Part shown: in pieces, positions 1 to 6,783 of the stretch
Layout of the letters: each line of letters begins with the position of its first letter
How positions within the stretch are numbered: the first letter of the stretch is position 1
From: Rubrobacteraceae bacterium
GTDB lineage: Bacteria; Actinomycetota; Rubrobacteria; Rubrobacterales; Rubrobacteraceae
Direction: 5' to 3'
DNA length: 11,886 nt
Assembly: GCA_021156345.1 (NCBI GenBank)
Contig: JAJNDJ010000011.1
Span: 1 to 11,886, forward strand
Program-made: the position numbers and the translations under genes
Notes under the pieces: model-generated
Seen by the model: the letters and a program-made list of their open reading frames with translations, nothing else
What the model was told of the DNA's origin: nothing
Databases searched by the model: none

Positions 1-401
1 TGCCTGATCAGGTCGGCGTCGACATGGGCGGTACCATGCGCCTCGGACGCTGGCCGTGCCAGATCTTGCCAGGCACCCTGGCCGAGGAGGTCTATGGCTT
101 GGGCCTGGTCCACGAACGCCACCGACACCGGTACGAGGTGAACAACGCATACAGGGACGCGCTCGCCGATGCGGGGATGGTCTTCTCGGGCACCTCACCC
201 GACGGCAGGTTGGTGGAGATAGCTGAGGTAGGCGACCACCCCTTCTATATCGGGAGCCAGTTCCATCCTGAGTTCAAGAGCCGCCCCTTGAGGCCCCACC
301 CGCTGTTCTACGGCTTCGTGGGCGCCTGCGGAGAGACCCTGAAACAAACGGCCGACCTGGAACCGGAGGCTCTCAGGCCGGAACAAGGGGCTACCCGCTG
401 A
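1..401 (+). CDS. pyrG: CTP synthase, C-terminal part (partial, 5' end outside window)
   Basis: This is the end of CTP synthase, which makes CTP from UTP, ATP and glutamine in the cytoplasm. The open frame runs from the window edge (first full codon at 3) to the TGA at 399-401, so 132 residues are visible, all from the class I glutamine amidotransferase domain. Recognisable blocks are [32 protein letters not shown] and [15 protein letters not shown]. The His codon at 264-266 and Glu codon at 270-272 of QFHPEF are the last two members of the Cys-His-Glu triad; the nucleophilic Cys and the synthetase domain lie upstream of the window. The match to the family is close and colinear. pyrG upstream of the scpAB-rluB-cmk-der block is also the mycobacterial arrangement. 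Confidence 0.97.
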   Translation, partial: PDQVGVDMGGTMRLGRWPCQILPGTLAEEVYGLGLVHERHRHRYEVNNAYRDALADAGMVFSGTSPDGRLVEIAEVGDHPFYIGSQFHPEFKSRPLRPHPLFYGFVGACGETLKQTADLEPEALRPEQGATR

Positions 402-415
402 GGGAGGTTGGCCAA

Positions 416-958
416 ATGCGGAGCCTCGTCAGTGCCGAAAGGCGGCTTACTACCGTGTTCCCCACCGGCGACGCCGCCGGCACCGTCGCCACTTGCACTG
501 CGGGCCTACTGGAGTTCTCGGCGACGCTCTCCTGGAACAGGGCCCAGGACCTGCCGCAGGCACCAACGCTTCCCGCCCTCCCCGAGACCGTAAGATGTTC
601 CGTCGTCGAGACAGATGATCCAGCCATGTGCAGGCGTGGGATCCTGGGCGAGATACTGGCCCTCTCGAAACGGGAGCTCGGCTCGGCCCTGCAGACAGTC
701 TTGCGCTCCCTGACGATCTCAGCAGCGCTCTCCGACGCCGTGCTCGAAACCAGGGCAACCCGCGTCGCACGCCCTGCCTCGGCTCCGGCCACCATCTTGC
801 AGGCTCTGGCACTCGACCTCAGGGGCGCCGGCTTCGAGGTCAGGTTCGCCCCATCGTGGACCCTGGTGCCGGAAGGGGCGGTTGGCCTCGGAGTCCTCGG
901 GGCCGAACAGGAACTAGAGAGCTTCCTGGATGCTCACCCGTCGTGGAGAGCTCACTGA
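416..958 (+). CDS. Hypothetical protein, 180 residues, not recognised
   Basis: I do not recognise this protein. The ATG at 416 has a good Shine-Dalgarno sequence, AGGGAGG at 401-407, with an 8-nt spacer, and the gene follows the pyrG stop by 14 nt, so co-transcription is likely. Codons end mostly in G or C as in the neighbouring genes, which supports real coding. No signal peptide or convincing membrane segment is visible. The first 60 residues are rich in Ala, Thr and Pro. The last 50, with runs such as ILQALALDLRGAGFEVRF and a closing FLDAHPSW, look like a small alpha/beta fold. Four Cys occur, but not as CxxC pairs. Many actinobacteria have a NUDIX hydrolase after pyrG; no NUDIX box (GX5EX7REUXEEXGU) is present here, so this is not that gene. 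It could be lineage-specific or diverged beyond recognition. Confidence 0.6.
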   Translation: MRSLVSAERRLTTVFPTGDAAGTVATCTAGLLEFSATLSWNRAQDLPQAPTLPALPETVRCSVVETDDPAMCRRGILGEILALSKRELGSALQTVLRSLTISAALSDAVLETRATRVARPASAPATILQALALDLRGAGFEVRFAPSWTLVPEGAVGLGVLGAEQELESFLDAHPSWRAH

Positions 959-1078
959 GGACCCCTGAGCGGCTGGATCGCAGGCAAGATCCGGGGTACC
1001 CTTCGAGAACATGAGAACGCAGTGTTCGCACACAGTCTTCCCCTCTGTCCAGGCTTCCGGTCTCCTCGCAGGCGGACG

Positions 1079-2074
1079 ATGAGGATCGGGGTGCCAACCG
1101 AGAGGACCCAGGGGGAGAGCAGGGTCGCGCTGGCACCATACGCCGTATACGAGTTGACCCGAGCGGGACATAGGGTCTTCGTCGAGGCCGGGGCGGGTGA
1201 GGCGTCGAGTATCGCCGACGAGAGGTACGAGGAGGCGGGCGCACGCCTCGTAGAGGAGGCAGGGCGGGTCTACGCCGACTCCGAGATCGTGGTCAAGGTC
1301 TACGGGCCCGTAGAGAACGAGTACGCGTACCTGAGGGAGGATCTGATCCTCATCTCCTTCCTCTCCTTGCCTGTCAACCTGGAGTTGATGCAGGCCCTCA
1401 TCGACTCGCGTTGCATCGCTTTCGCCATGGAGACCATCAGGGACGCGCGCGGCCGCCTGCCCGTGCTCACGCCGATGAGCGAGATCGCGGGCCGCCTCAC
1501 CCCGCAGATAGGCGCCCACTATCTGCAGCGACCCTTCGGGGGCCGCGGAATACTCCTCGGCGGCTCGACGCGCCTGCCCAATACCACGACCCTTGCGGCG
1601 AGCAGCCTGGGGATCAGGGACGCCGTGCTGCGCTCGGACCTCCTTATAGGGGCAGTCCAGGTCGTGGGCGCCCGTACACCGGCCCTCGTGGACCGCGAGA
1701 CCGTCTCTCAGATGAAAGACGGGAGCGTGATAGTCGACGTTGACGTGGACTACGGGGGCTGTGTCGCGACCTCCCGTCCTACCACCCTCGCCGACCCTAC
1801 CTTCGTCGAGTACGGGGTAACCCATTACTGCGTTAAAAACGTACCCGCGGCGGTCCCAGTCACGGCCACGAGGGCCCTGAGCAATGCCCTGCTGCCGTAC
1901 GTGCGCAGGCTTGCCGGTGTCGGTCTCTCAGATGCGCTCGGGACTGATGAGGGGCTGGCAAGGGGCGTCGTGGTAGCGGAGGGACGGGTTGTCGATCCTG
2001 TCCTCGCCCGCGATACGGGCATGGAGTACAACCATCTCTCCTCCGTCTTGCCGCTTCACTCGGAGGCAAGATGA
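1079..2074 (+). CDS. Alanine dehydrogenase-like protein lacking catalytic residues and NAD-binding loop
   Basis: The 331-residue product aligns with alanine dehydrogenase (Ald; L-alanine + NAD to pyruvate + NADH + ammonia) from residue 1: MRIGVPTE, GRLPVLTPMSEIAGR, GGRGILLGG, VDVDYGGC, RPTTLADPT. The start is taken at 1079 because MRIGVP is the family N-terminus; a GTG at 1022 would add 19 unrelated residues. Against M. tuberculosis Ald (371 aa, recalled) Arg15 is kept and Asp270 corresponds to D224. The substrate Lys75 is Tyr75 (KVYGP for KVKEP) and the catalytic His96 is Ser96 (FLSLP for FLHLA). About 46 residues between GGRGILLGG (154-162) and SDLLIGAV (186-193) are absent, removing the Rossmann glycine loop and the acidic ribose-binding residue. 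The frame is intact, codon use is normal, and the stop overlaps scpA by ATGA. It is probably not an active Ald; a structural or regulatory role, or decay, is inference. The family assignment is firm. Confidence 0.85.
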   Translation: MRIGVPTERTQGESRVALAPYAVYELTRAGHRVFVEAGAGEASSIADERYEEAGARLVEEAGRVYADSEIVVKVYGPVENEYAYLREDLILISFLSLPVNLELMQALIDSRCIAFAMETIRDARGRLPVLTPMSEIAGRLTPQIGAHYLQRPFGGRGILLGGSTRLPNTTTLAASSLGIRDAVLRSDLLIGAVQVVGARTPALVDRETVSQMKDGSVIVDVDVDYGGCVATSRPTTLADPTFVEYGVTHYCVKNVPAAVPVTATRALSNALLPYVRRLAGVGLSDALGTDEGLARGVVVAEGRVVDPVLARDTGMEYNHLSSVLPLHSEAR

Positions 2075-2796
2075 CCCTGGAGCCCCTGGGACGCTCGCTC
2101 TCGGACTTCACCGTCGAGCTCGACGTGTACTCGGGGCCGTACGAGTGGCTGCTGGCCCTCATCCTGAAGGACGAACTGGAGATCTTCGAGGTCCCATTGC
2201 GCGAGCTGGTCGAGTCGTATCTGCTCGCCCGCCGGCCCGACGCGGCGAACGGCCTGGAGCGCGATACGGACTTCGCGGGCTCGGCCGCAGCCCTCGTCCT
2301 CCTGAAGAGCCGCACGCTCTCGCCAGCGATCGACGCAGATGCGGAAGGCGTCGATGACGACCCCCTCTCGTCTGAAGAGCTCGCCGAAAAGCTCACCGGC
2401 TACCTCAAGATCCGGCGCGCAGCAGAACACTTCAGGGACCGATTTGCCTCCAACGCTGGCCATTACGCCTCGGGACACACAGTACCTCCCAGACCAGGAA
2501 GCCTCAGCATAGTGCCTGACCGCCTGTCGCTGGCGGCGCGACAGGCGTTCTCCCGCGTTCTCGAACCCCCGGTTAGGCACCTCGGCCCGATCACGGTCAC
2601 GCTCCAGGAACTGGCAGGGATCATCCGCACGGCCCTGGCCGGGGGACCAATCTCCTACGAGAGGCTCACTAGCGATATGGACCGCATGAACAGGGCGGTG
2701 GCGTTCGCCGCCGCGCTCTCGCTGGCCCAGGAGGGGAGCCTCACGCTCGCCCAGACCGAGCCCCTGGGACCTCTGATCCTGGAGCCGTCAGGTTGA
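2071..2796 (+). CDS. scpA: Segregation and condensation protein A
   Basis: ScpA is the kleisin of the bacterial Smc-ScpAB condensin; it bridges the Smc heads and binds ScpB dimers, helping to compact and segregate chromosomes. The 241-residue product begins with the family N-terminal block FTVELDVYSGPYEWLLALI (residues 13-31), followed by LEIFEVPLRELVESYLL and the SAAALVLLKSRTLSP helix that contacts the Smc neck. The C-terminal part, ending near EGSLTLAQTEPLGPL, fits the winged-helix domain that binds the Smc cap. Length is normal for the family. The ATG at 2071 overlaps the upstream TGA as ATGA and has GGAGG at 2062-2066. The downstream partner scpB overlaps by 4 nt (TTGA), so equimolar coupled translation is likely. 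Confidence 0.95.
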   Translation: MTLEPLGRSLSDFTVELDVYSGPYEWLLALILKDELEIFEVPLRELVESYLLARRPDAANGLERDTDFAGSAAALVLLKSRTLSPAIDADAEGVDDDPLSSEELAEKLTGYLKIRRAAEHFRDRFASNAGHYASGHTVPPRPGSLSIVPDRLSLAARQAFSRVLEPPVRHLGPITVTLQELAGIIRTALAGGPISYERLTSDMDRMNRAVAFAAALSLAQEGSLTLAQTEPLGPLILEPSG

Positions 2797-3413
2797 GCGA
2801 GCAGGAACAAGAGCGTCCCTCGCCACGGCCCGAGCACCTGGTCGAAGCCGTCCTCCTGGTGAGCGCAAGCCCGCTCAGCTCCTCAGATCTCCGCTCTGCG
2901 ACGGACCTCCCAGAGAGCGAGCTGGAAGGAGCCCTTGCCTGCTTGCGGGAGCGCTACGCCCCTGAGGCTTCAGGCATCGTGCTGCGAGATGTCGCCGGCG
3001 GCTATCTGCTCTCGACGAATCCAGCGTGCTCAGAGGCCGTCGAGCGCTTTCGCAGGGAGACCCGTCCCGCGCCGCTCTCTGGCGCCGCCCACGAGGTCCT
3101 GGCCTGCGCGCTTTACCTGGGACCACTTACCCGCGGCGCCGTCTCCCGCGTGCGTGGCGTAAACTCGGACGCGGTAGTACGCAGCCTGATCGAACGCGGC
3201 CTACTGCTCGAAGTCGGCACGGACCGCGAAGCCCCAGGCTCACCCGCACTCCTCGGGGTGACAGACGAGTTTCTCGCTGCCACCGGCGCCTCCTCCCCGG
3301 ATGACTTCCCGACCCTCGATTCTCTCGTGACGCAGGAAGAGCTCTCCCGCGTGCGCGAACGTCTGGCCTCGTCTACCACGGCTCCGCCAGAGGCCGGCGG
3401 CGAGCCTTCGTAG
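2793..3413 (+). CDS. scpB: Segregation and condensation protein B
   Basis: ScpB dimerises and binds the middle of ScpA in the Smc complex. The 206-residue product has two winged-helix-like halves typical of the family: the first includes HLVEAVLLVSASPLSSSDL and VLRDVAGGYLLSTNP, the second LSGAAHEVLACALYLGPLTR, VNSDAVVRSLIERGLL and LLGVTDEFLAATGASSPDDF. In ordinary ScpB the second block reads LS.AALETLAIIAY.QPITR; here Ile-Ala-Tyr and Gln-Pro are replaced, so the copy is somewhat diverged. The start is a TTG at 2793 that overlaps the scpA stop as TTGA, with GGAG at 2781-2784 as its ribosome binding site (8-nt spacer). The TAG stop shares one base with the GTG start of rluB. Confidence 0.93.
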   Translation: MSEQEQERPSPRPEHLVEAVLLVSASPLSSSDLRSATDLPESELEGALACLRERYAPEASGIVLRDVAGGYLLSTNPACSEAVERFRRETRPAPLSGAAHEVLACALYLGPLTRGAVSRVRGVNSDAVVRSLIERGLLLEVGTDREAPGSPALLGVTDEFLAATGASSPDDFPTLDSLVTQEELSRVRERLASSTTAPPEAGGEPS

Positions 3414-4108
3414 TGCGCCTGCAGGCGTTCCTCGCCCGCGCCGGCGCGACACCTTCGCGCCGCAAGGCCGAGAAGCCTATACTAGCCGGTCGCGTGACGG
3501 TGAACGGCGAGATAGCTACCCTTGGCGCGGTAGTAACGCCCGAAGATGAGATCGAATTCGACGGCCGTGCCGTCCGTCTGCCAGAAGCCAACATCTACCT
3601 CGCTCTGAACAAACCGGCGGGATATCTGACCACCATGAACGACGATCGTGGCCGCCCTACCGTCGCCCACCTGATGCCCGAAGTGACAGGCCTGGTACCC
3701 GCTGGCCGCCTCGACGCGGCGACCACGGGCCTGCTCATTCTCACAAACGACGGCAGCCTTGCCCACCGTATTACCCACCCCTCGTCGGAGATGGACAAGC
3801 AGTACCGCCTCACCCTGGAAAACCCAGTCCCCAGTGCCGCCCTCGCTGCTCTGAAGGCTGGCCCTATCCTCGAAGACGGCAAGATGCATGCCCCCGAACT
3901 CACCAACCTCAGCCGCGCCAGGGAGACGACCACCCTCGACCTGACTATCCACGAGGGCCGTAACCGCATAATACGTAGAGCTTGTATGGCTGTGGGGCTG
4001 GCTTTGATCTCCTTGCACAGGATGCGTGTTGGTCCAGTCACCCTCGGCGACCTCCCCGAGGGCGAGTACCGCGCCCTCACGCCTACTGAGCTCGAGGCCC
4101 TGCGGTGA
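3413..4108 (+). CDS. rluB: Pseudouridine synthase, RsuA/RluB family
   Basis: This enzyme isomerises uridine to pseudouridine in ribosomal RNA. The 231-residue product has an N-terminal S4 RNA-binding domain (about 1-60: LQAFLARAG, SRRKAEKPILAGRVTVNG) and a catalytic domain with NKPAGYLTT (66-74), the active-site loop AGRLDAATTGLLILTNDG with catalytic Asp101, KQYRLTL with the conserved Tyr131, and the C-terminal HEGRNRIIRRACMAVG block. These place it in the RsuA/RluB/RluE/RluF group. RluB (23S rRNA) is the usual assignment next to scpAB and cmk in actinobacteria; substrate choice is inferred from context. The GTG start at 3413 overlaps the scpB stop by 1 nt, and the stop overlaps aroA by 4 nt (GTGA). 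Confidence 0.92.
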   Translation: MRLQAFLARAGATPSRRKAEKPILAGRVTVNGEIATLGAVVTPEDEIEFDGRAVRLPEANIYLALNKPAGYLTTMNDDRGRPTVAHLMPEVTGLVPAGRLDAATTGLLILTNDGSLAHRITHPSSEMDKQYRLTLENPVPSAALAALKAGPILEDGKMHAPELTNLSRARETTTLDLTIHEGRNRIIRRACMAVGLALISLHRMRVGPVTLGDLPEGEYRALTPTELEALR

Positions 4109-5433
4109 AGCACCTCATGGGAGTGCCTGGCGTGGATTTCACCGTCGGGGACATACGCCCAACGTTCCCCGAGGAGCTCGAAGTAACCCCGTTGGAAAGG
4201 CCGCCGGACGCGAAGATACGAGTCCCTGGTTCCAAGAGCCTCACCAACCGCGCCCTCATCATCGCCGCCCTCGCGGAAGGACATTCCAGGATCCTGAACC
4301 CCCTCTTCTCGGACGACTCATACTGGCTCATGAACGCACTCGTCCGCCTCGGCATCGACGTCAGTGCCGACGGCGAGAGGGGAGAAGTCTACGTAAGCGG
4401 CCAGAGTGGTGGGATCGACGCATCGGGCGTAGATCTCTTCGTTGGAAACGCTGGCACGGTTGCCCGTTTCCTGCCGCCCGTGCTCGCCCTCGGCAGGGGA
4501 CCCTACACCATCGACGGGGTCCCCAGGATGCGCGAGCGGCCGGTCGCAGATCTCGTAGATGCGATGAGACACCTCGGTGCCGCGGTGGACTACGCCGGGG
4601 AACCCGGAAGGTTTCCCCTGGCTATAGAGGGAGGCGGCTTCCGTGGCGGGGAGGTGCGCGTGTCGGCGAGTAAGAGCAGCCAGTTTGTCAGCGGGCTGCT
4701 GATGGCCTCACCGTACGCAGACGCTCCTGTCACGCTCCACCCCGAGGGCAGGAAAGAATGGCCCTACGTCGGTATCACTGTGGCCCTCATGCGGGCCTTC
4801 GGCGTGGAGGTAGACGAAGCAAACGGGCGCTTCACCGTCGCCCCCGCCCTCTACTCTTCGCGGGAATACGAGGTGGAGCCTGACGCCTCGGGGGCGTCCT
4901 ACTTCATGGCGGCGGCGGCCGTAACAGGTGGGCGCGTTAGGATCCCAGGTCTCGGCTCATCTTCGCCGCAGGGAGACCTGCGCTTCGCAGGGGTGCTGCG
5001 CGACATGGGTTGTAGGGTCGAGATAGCCCCCCACAGTATCGAGGTAAAAGGGCCCGACCGTCTGCAGGGCATCGAAGTCGACATGAACGCGTTCTCTGAC
5101 ACCATGATCACACTAGCAGCCATCTCACCTTTCGCCACTAGTCCAACCACTATAAAAAACGTAGGCCATACCCGCCTGCAGGAGACGGACCGCCTCTCCG
5201 CCGTGGCTACCGAACTAAACCGCCTCGGCGTGAAAACACATACAACAGCATCAACTATCCGCATAATACCTGATATCGTAAGACCTGGAGTCATAAGGAC
5301 GTACGGCGACCACAGGATGGCGATGGCGTTTGCCATAACGGGGCTGGTTGCGTCGGGCATCAGGATAGGGGACCCTGGGTGCGTGGCAAAGACCTTTCCT
5401 GGTTACTTCGGGGCGTTGGAATCCTTACGGTGA
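4105..5433 (+). CDS. aroA: 3-phosphoshikimate 1-carboxyvinyltransferase (EPSP synthase)
   Basis: EPSP synthase joins shikimate-3-phosphate and phosphoenolpyruvate in the shikimate pathway to aromatic amino acids. The 442-residue product carries PGSKSLTNRAL (41-51, Lys44), the PEP loop GNAGTVARFL (114-123), RMRERPVADLVDA, the SSQF block (191-194), catalytic Asp332 in SDTMIT, ETDRLSAVATEL with Glu360, GDHRMAMAFA (401-410) and CVAKTFPGYF with Lys429. The motifs are class I-like, but the residue equal to E. coli Pro101 is Phe122, a position where substitutions alter glyphosate binding. The start is a GTG at 4105 overlapping the rluB stop (GTGA), with GAGG at 4094-4097; an ATG at 4117 is an alternative. 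About 30 residues before the first conserved block is longer than usual. aroA is an insertion relative to the mycobacterial rluB-cmk order. Confidence 0.95.
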   Translation: MKHLMGVPGVDFTVGDIRPTFPEELEVTPLERPPDAKIRVPGSKSLTNRALIIAALAEGHSRILNPLFSDDSYWLMNALVRLGIDVSADGERGEVYVSGQSGGIDASGVDLFVGNAGTVARFLPPVLALGRGPYTIDGVPRMRERPVADLVDAMRHLGAAVDYAGEPGRFPLAIEGGGFRGGEVRVSASKSSQFVSGLLMASPYADAPVTLHPEGRKEWPYVGITVALMRAFGVEVDEANGRFTVAPALYSSREYEVEPDASGASYFMAAAAVTGGRVRIPGLGSSSPQGDLRFAGVLRDMGCRVEIAPHSIEVKGPDRLQGIEVDMNAFSDTMITLAAISPFATSPTTIKNVGHTRLQETDRLSAVATELNRLGVKTHTTASTIRIIPDIVRPGVIRTYGDHRMAMAFAITGLVASGIRIGDPGCVAKTFPGYFGALESLR

Positions 5434-5451
5434 AGCGGCGGGGCTTTGGGC

Positions 5452-5457
5452 TATACT
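5452..5457 (+). promoter_or_regulatory. Putative -10 element upstream of cmk (TATACT)
   Basis: TATACT differs from the TATAAT consensus by one base and lies in the only real gap (34 nt) of the aroA-cmk block. It ends 10 nt before the cmk ATG, and no Shine-Dalgarno sequence precedes that ATG, so a transcript starting here would be leaderless or nearly so. No good -35 hexamer is seen at 16-19 nt upstream, so the call rests on the hexamer, its position and its likeness to the TATACT before the gene at 10834. Confidence 0.4.
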
Positions 5458-5467
5458 TCCTGGGTCG

Positions 5468-6133
5468 ATGGGAGGCATTCTCGTAGCCATAGACGGACCC
5501 GCGGGAAGCGGGAAGAGCTCGGTCGCGCGGGCCGTTGCCGGGCGCCTCGGGCTCGTCAACCTCAACACGGGCGCCGCCTACAGGGCCGCTGCGCTCCTTG
5601 CGTTGCGCGAGGACGTCGACCTTGCCGACGGGGAAGGGCTTGCTGATCTCGCGCGAAGGGTGGAGCTGGATCCGGAAGGAGCCAGTATCGACGGGGGGCG
5701 GATTGGGGAGCACGATCTCCGCTCGCCGGAAGTCTCGGCAGCGGCATCGAAGGTCTCGGCCCACGCCCCCCTGAGGGAGGTCTTGCTACCCGTGCAGAGG
5801 GCCGCGGCGGAGAAGGCGAGGGCTAAAGGTGGTGCCGTCGTCGAAGGGAGAGATATCGGTACCGTCGTCCTTCCTGACGCTGAGCTTAAGGTTTACCTAT
5901 CCGCCGCTCCAGAAGAGCGGGCGCGCAGGCGGGCATACCAGACGGGCAAGGAGGGGGAGTTGGATCGCATCAAGGCCGCCTTGGCCAGGCGTGACCGCCA
6001 GGACTCGGAGCGGGAGATCTCACCTCTCAAACCCGCCCCGGACGCCGTTGTCCTCGACACTACCTCCTTGAGCCTGGAAGAAGTCACATCAAGGGTCCTC
6101 GACCTCGCCACAGATCTGCGCGAGCAAACGTGA
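5468..6133 (+). CDS. cmk: Cytidylate kinase
   Basis: CMP kinase phosphorylates CMP and dCMP with ATP in the cytoplasm. The 221-residue protein has the P-loop GPAGSGKSS at residues 10-18, the NMP-binding block LNTGAAYRA (32-40), the family signature VVEGRDIGTVVLPDA (124-138), a lid region with EERARRRAYQTG, and the C-terminal SPLKPAPDAVVLDTT. In most homologues the NMP block reads LDTGAMYR; the Asp is Asn33 here. The ATG at 5468 is directly followed by the P-loop strand as expected and lacks a ribosome binding site, which fits the putative leaderless promoter. Its stop overlaps the plsC start as GTGA. The cmk-plsC-der order is widespread in bacteria. Confidence 0.96.
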   Translation: MGGILVAIDGPAGSGKSSVARAVAGRLGLVNLNTGAAYRAAALLALREDVDLADGEGLADLARRVELDPEGASIDGGRIGEHDLRSPEVSAAASKVSAHAPLREVLLPVQRAAAEKARAKGGAVVEGRDIGTVVLPDAELKVYLSAAPEERARRRAYQTGKEGELDRIKAALARRDRQDSEREISPLKPAPDAVVLDTTSLSLEEVTSRVLDLATDLREQT

Positions 6134-6783
6134 GGGTCGCCAAGCTCTTCGAGGGTAGGCGTAGACCGGGCGAGATGTCGAGGAGGTACCGCTTGTTCCG
6201 CCGGGCGATGACCCTGCTCTGCCGCCTCCTTTTCGGGTATAGGGTGTATGGGGGTAACAAGGTGCCTTCCGAAGGCCCCCTGATAGTGGCCTCCAACCAC
6301 ACCCAGTATGCCGACCCCGTACTGGTCTGCGTGGCCGTCCCCCGTCGCCTGCAATGGATGGCGAAAAAGCAGCTCTTCGTCTTACCCTTCAGGAAGTTCT
6401 TCGAGTTTATCGGGTCATTCCCTGTGGACCGCGAGGGCGGGGGAAAGGGCGCCATACGCGCCGCCCTCGCCTTTCTGGCCGAAGGCTGGGCGTTGGGCAT
6501 CTTCCCCGAAGGCACCCACAGGGGCGCCGGAGCCTCCAGGGAGGCCAAGAGTGGGGTCGTTGTACTCGCACTCCGCAGCGGCGCTTCCGTACTGCCCGTT
6601 CACGTGGGCAAGCTACCGGGACCCCGCTCCCGCCTGCGCGGCCAGCGGCTGCACATCTTCGTGGGCGAACCGGTACACATGGACCCGGCTTTGCGGGGTG
6701 GTGCAGAGTACCGTGCGGCGGCGGATGAGATCATGCACACCATCTACGCTCTGCCGGAACGAGGCACGAAGGAGTCGCTCTGA
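6130..6783 (+). CDS. plsC: 1-acyl-sn-glycerol-3-phosphate acyltransferase
   Basis: This PlsC-family enzyme acylates lysophosphatidic acid to phosphatidic acid at the inner face of the membrane. The 217-residue product has motif I NHTQYAD (HX4D, His57 and Asp62), a motif II region around FIGSFPVDRE (93-102), motif III FPEGTH (125-130, commonly FPEGTR) and motif IV LPVHVG (155-160). A hydrophobic stretch with Arg residues (about 22-40) precedes motif I and probably sits at the membrane. The GTG at 6130 overlaps the cmk stop (GTGA); it has a poor ribosome binding site, so coupled translation is likely. An ATG at 6175 is a possible internal start. The stop overlaps the proposed CTG start of der. 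Confidence 0.92.
   Translation: MRVAKLFEGRRRPGEMSRRYRLFRRAMTLLCRLLFGYRVYGGNKVPSEGPLIVASNHTQYADPVLVCVAVPRRLQWMAKKQLFVLPFRKFFEFIGSFPVDREGGGKGAIRAALAFLAEGWALGIFPEGTHRGAGASREAKSGVVVLALRSGASVLPVHVGKLPGPRSRLRGQRLHIFVGEPVHMDPALRGGAEYRAAADEIMHTIYALPERGTKESL
6769..6774 (+). promoter_or_regulatory. Ribosome binding site deciding the der start (AAGGAG)
   Basis: AAGGAG lies inside the end of plsC, 5 nt before CTG 6780 and 20 nt before the first standard start codon of the frame, GTG 6795. Only the CTG is at a workable distance, so this site argues for a CTG start. Confidence 0.6.

Noticed and set aside
391..812. Minus-strand frames opposite the unrecognised gene at 416
   Set aside because: They lack a ribosome binding site and any recognisable motif; the + strand frame has AGGGAGG at the right distance and the same direction as all neighbours.
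974..992. Possible hairpin GGATC/GATCC after the gene ending at 958
   Set aside because: A 5-bp stem with an 8-nt loop and no T-run; chance level in GC-rich DNA.
1005..1027. GAAC-N5-GTTC inverted repeat resembling a LexA box, plus a GAGAAC direct repeat
   Set aside because: The LexA site needs GAAC-N4-GTTC; the spacer is one base too long and the downstream genes are not damage-response genes.
1022..1078. Upstream GTG extension of the ald-like protein
   Set aside because: It adds 19 residues unlike any Ald; MRIGVP at 1079 is the standard N-terminus.
1530..1640. A frameshift hiding the missing Rossmann loop of the ald-like gene
   Set aside because: The other two forward frames through this stretch show no glycine-rich GxGxxG-type sequence, so the segment is absent rather than shifted.
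914..1825. Long minus-strand open frame (303 residues) across the ald-like gene
   Set aside because: It is antisense to a clear Ald homologue; the composition (Arg, Gly, Asp rich without motifs) is what the complement of a GC-rich gene produces.
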